DNA of 7,223 nt from Gammaproteobacteria bacterium (GTDB lineage: Bacteria > Pseudomonadota > Gammaproteobacteria > Steroidobacterales > SZUA-146), in NCBI GenBank assembly GCA_003228965.1, contig QIGP01000384.1:1-7223 (forward strand). The letters are read 5' to 3'. This document shows positions 6,701 to 7,223 of the stretch, piece after piece (positions within the stretch are counted from its first letter, which is position 1; the number at the start of each line of letters is the position of its first letter). Both the position numbers and the translations under genes were made by a program. A model generated the notes under the pieces. The model was not told the origin of the DNA. It worked only from the letters and a program-made list of their open reading frames with translations, and made no database searches.

Positions 6701-7223
6701 GTTCGTTAACCGCTTCGTAAATCACATTCGAGTAGTTGCCAACAGTTTCCACCGTTTTCTGCATCAGTGGTAAGACAATCTTTTTCCACTGAGGCGACTC
6801 TGGTGACAGTTTTTGCAAACCCTCGATAGCTGCAGGTCCGTTGACGTTTAGTCCAGAATTCCCATTGGCGGGGTTATAGGGCGAGTTTGCCCACCGGTTG
6901 TCGTTGGTGGAGCTTCCCGATTTGAAGCCAACAGTATCAAAGAATGTCAGTTGAACCACAATCCCACGCGATTCTGCTTGGCTCACGAATTCGTCCAGGC
7001 GAGTGAAAAACTCGTCGTTCATTCTGTTAAGATCGTATTTACCACCGGTGTTTTTACTGTACGGAGAGAGACTATTGGTCCAATGGTAATTCAACCAAAC
7101 ACGAACGTGATTTAATCCGCGATTCTCAAGTTGCTCAAAGTAGGGTTCATACTTGAATTCGCGTTCCGAGAGCATTCCGTAGTCGCCATAAGCAAGTAGA
7201 CGAGTTGGCTCCCCATTGAAGAC
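3726..7223 (-). CDS. Very large modular exported protein: GH5-like glycosidase, RTX modules, cadherin-like repeats (N-terminus outside window)
   Basis: The frame is open to the right edge, so at least 1165 residues are visible and the true start with any signal peptide lies beyond 7223. A Met at 7175 is internal: FNGEPTRLLAYGDYG before it is part of the domain. Residues 1-357 form a GH-A-clan, GH5-like barrel: VRVWLNYHW, VVQLTFFD (89-96), NVIYEAVNEP with the likely acid/base Glu174, and KPLIISNDGDW (260-270), where the nucleophile Glu is expected but Asn266 stands. Residues 369-465 are a beta segment ending in tandem RTX nonapeptides (IGGGGRDRL, IGGSGNDIL, VGGKGKDIF). Residues 466-743 are unrecognised. 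Residues 744-1031 are three cadherin-like (Big_9/tandem-95 type) repeats. Residues 1038-1153 are a second beta/RTX module. C-terminal RTX repeats suggest calcium-dependent folding and type I export, and the barrel suggests polysaccharide binding or cleavage; both are inference. No sorting anchor is seen at the C-terminus (AEIAKQERR). The zinc-ribbon gene follows. Confidence 0.88.
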   Translation of the reverse strand, partial: VFNGEPTRLLAYGDYGMLSEREFKYEPYFEQLENRGLNHVRVWLNYHWTNSLSPYSKNTGGKYDLNRMNDEFFTRLDEFVSQAESRGIVVQLTFFDTVGFKSGSSTNDNRWANSPYNPANGNSGLNVNGPAAIEGLQKLSPESPQWKKIVLPLMQKTVETVGNYSNVIYEAVNEPLHDGKESASDLKFSRNFVQELRRLFSELNTTGSKIISVNAENKPANANASGDLYRWANGKRSGVDMISFHIHSPDKVKIPQGLNKPLIISNDGDWTQGDPNTRVGSDWIKRHVGSQKTHRERIARTKEFLAATFRNQQAVGKVHFEFLDKGINGESWLHRNNYQPRAEQVEKDILAALSKYTVDVEVQHDTETGLLTVIGTRRSERISVVETSTSIDVRVNGQLYQSITAPVDSLEIRGGRGDDVLRNRTSLPSELIGGGGRDRLIGGSGNDILVGGKGKDIFNGRGGIDASDAKPRERQRNIESSFNPRNLTSLTADDIDEDESHQITLLSKTDLPVNFNATEDVGVLGIHADGQQLLTGCGFGFIGSVTGSDDTGNITSCHPGNNGMMKPFDTDRPQYTLPHNLQFVQDSENPTVLRFGGEIGPSPHQFSTVSVPMDARRDLFTHFRHSGTSYVTGANGTRIDQQVGAYADNGFTYSHERGPVSIARADGQQSWGEIIGEDFTIRVTLTGRTQVMGLFFVDHPDTRNVEFSFGRVNVGDLANVTGFIQVYRTDPAFYDSIRSVEPQNTKPDAQDDSYVVEHATAFKLRVRSNDVDADGDKLSVNLLTQPAHGVVTRVPGNPNVLSYTPNSGFSGADQFRYQVDDGKGGVDEATVRLDVKAPRNTAPDAQDDSYIVEHGTALKLRVRANDVDADGDKLSVNILSQPTNGKVTRVPRKPNILIYTPNPGYSGADRFVYQVKDGKGGHDQASVNLDVQARKNAIPNARNDSYTVTFNTALKLRVRANDVDADGDKLSVKILSQPVHGKVTRVSGKPNVLAYTPNPRFVGKDLFRYRVSDGQGGSDEAIVRLNVQAPPAWLRVVNGGYEISAGHGNDDLKITRVGGSVLAILNGQSVQLGLRSTISTITAKLGDGNDRIQTKGIVADEVVAYGGTGDDKFFFGAGKQRGYGGRGKDEFHSAEARNNDFVDGGRGRDLYFGFLGAEIAKQERR
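3765..4103 (-). repeat. C-terminal RTX-like calcium-binding repeats
   Basis: Within the large protein (visible residues 1041-1153) are degenerate GGxGxDxx units: AGHGNDDLK, LGDGNDRIQ, YGGTGDDKF, YGGRGKDEF and DGGRGRDLY. In hemolysin-type RTX proteins such units bind calcium in a parallel beta roll and often lie near a C-terminal secretion signal. Here the spacing is irregular and only some units follow the nonapeptide strictly. Confidence 0.7.
4131..4994 (-). repeat. Three tandem 96-residue cadherin-like repeats (288 bp each)
   Basis: The units are 4707-4994, 4419-4706 and 4131-4418, exactly 288 bases each with no gap. Each begins N-x-x-P-[DN]-A-[QR]-[DN]-D-S-Y, contains the constant NDVDADGDKLSV, then QP-x-x-G-x-VTRV, YTPN, and ends D-G-[KQ]-G-G-x-D-x-A-x-V-x-L-x-V. 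This is the Big_9/tandem-95 type of Ig-like beta sandwich found in giant surface proteins; the Asp-rich loop probably binds calcium at the domain junctions. The strong likeness between units, also at DNA level, points to recent internal duplication. Confidence 0.85.
5829..5984 (-). repeat. Internal RTX nonapeptide block
   Basis: Visible residues 414-465 of the large protein hold GGRGDDVL, then three contiguous nonapeptides at a strict nine-residue step (IGGGGRDRL, IGGSGNDIL, VGGKGKDIF) and NGRGGID. This is a textbook hemolysin-type calcium-binding roll, placed just after the glycosidase-like barrel rather than at the C-terminus. Confidence 0.8.

Overview
The window looks like a stretch of a planctomycete chromosome, probably from the Pirellulaceae/Rhodopirellula group. 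This is an inference from four things: a very large secreted protein mixing a glycosidase-like domain with RTX and tandem cadherin-like repeats, a zinc-ribbon/single-membrane-span protein of planctomycete style, many insertion sequences, and middling GC. No rRNA or other marker is present to prove it. The left third is mobile-element territory on the + strand. The right two thirds hold two minus-strand genes.

Left region (1-2574). Bases 1-370 are the right end of an IS5-family element; its transposase enters from outside the window and ends at 366. Bases 784-2414 are a complete, apparently intact IS1182-family element with 11-bp terminal inverted repeats, a CTAG target duplication on each side and one full-length transposase. 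Removing this element and one CTAG copy rejoins an open minus-strand reading frame that starts at ATG 2473. It runs 39 codons to a TGA at 719-721, then stays open for 116 more codons until it meets the tip of the IS5 element. The reading is that a minus-strand gene was broken by one or two insertion sequences. Its product is not recognised, and a + strand frame in part of the same stretch is also open, so it is offered with limited confidence.

Right region (2575-7223). A minus-strand gene running off the right edge encodes at least 1165 residues of a modular, probably exported protein. In order it has a GH-A-clan (GH5-like) glycosidase-type barrel, a first beta/RTX module, an unrecognised segment of about 275 residues, three 96-residue cadherin-like repeats, and a second beta/RTX module at the C-terminus. 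The acid/base Asn-Glu-Pro motif is present, but the place where the nucleophile Glu is expected reads Ser-Asn-Asp-Gly, so catalysis is in doubt. Seventy-seven bases downstream on the same strand lies a gene for a protein with an N-terminal CPxC/CxxC zinc ribbon, one membrane span and a basic, low-complexity C-terminal half. It has its own good Shine-Dalgarno sequence. No terminator is visible between the two, so co-transcription is plausible, but no functional link can be shown from sequence alone.

No tRNA, rRNA, CRISPR array or replication origin was seen.
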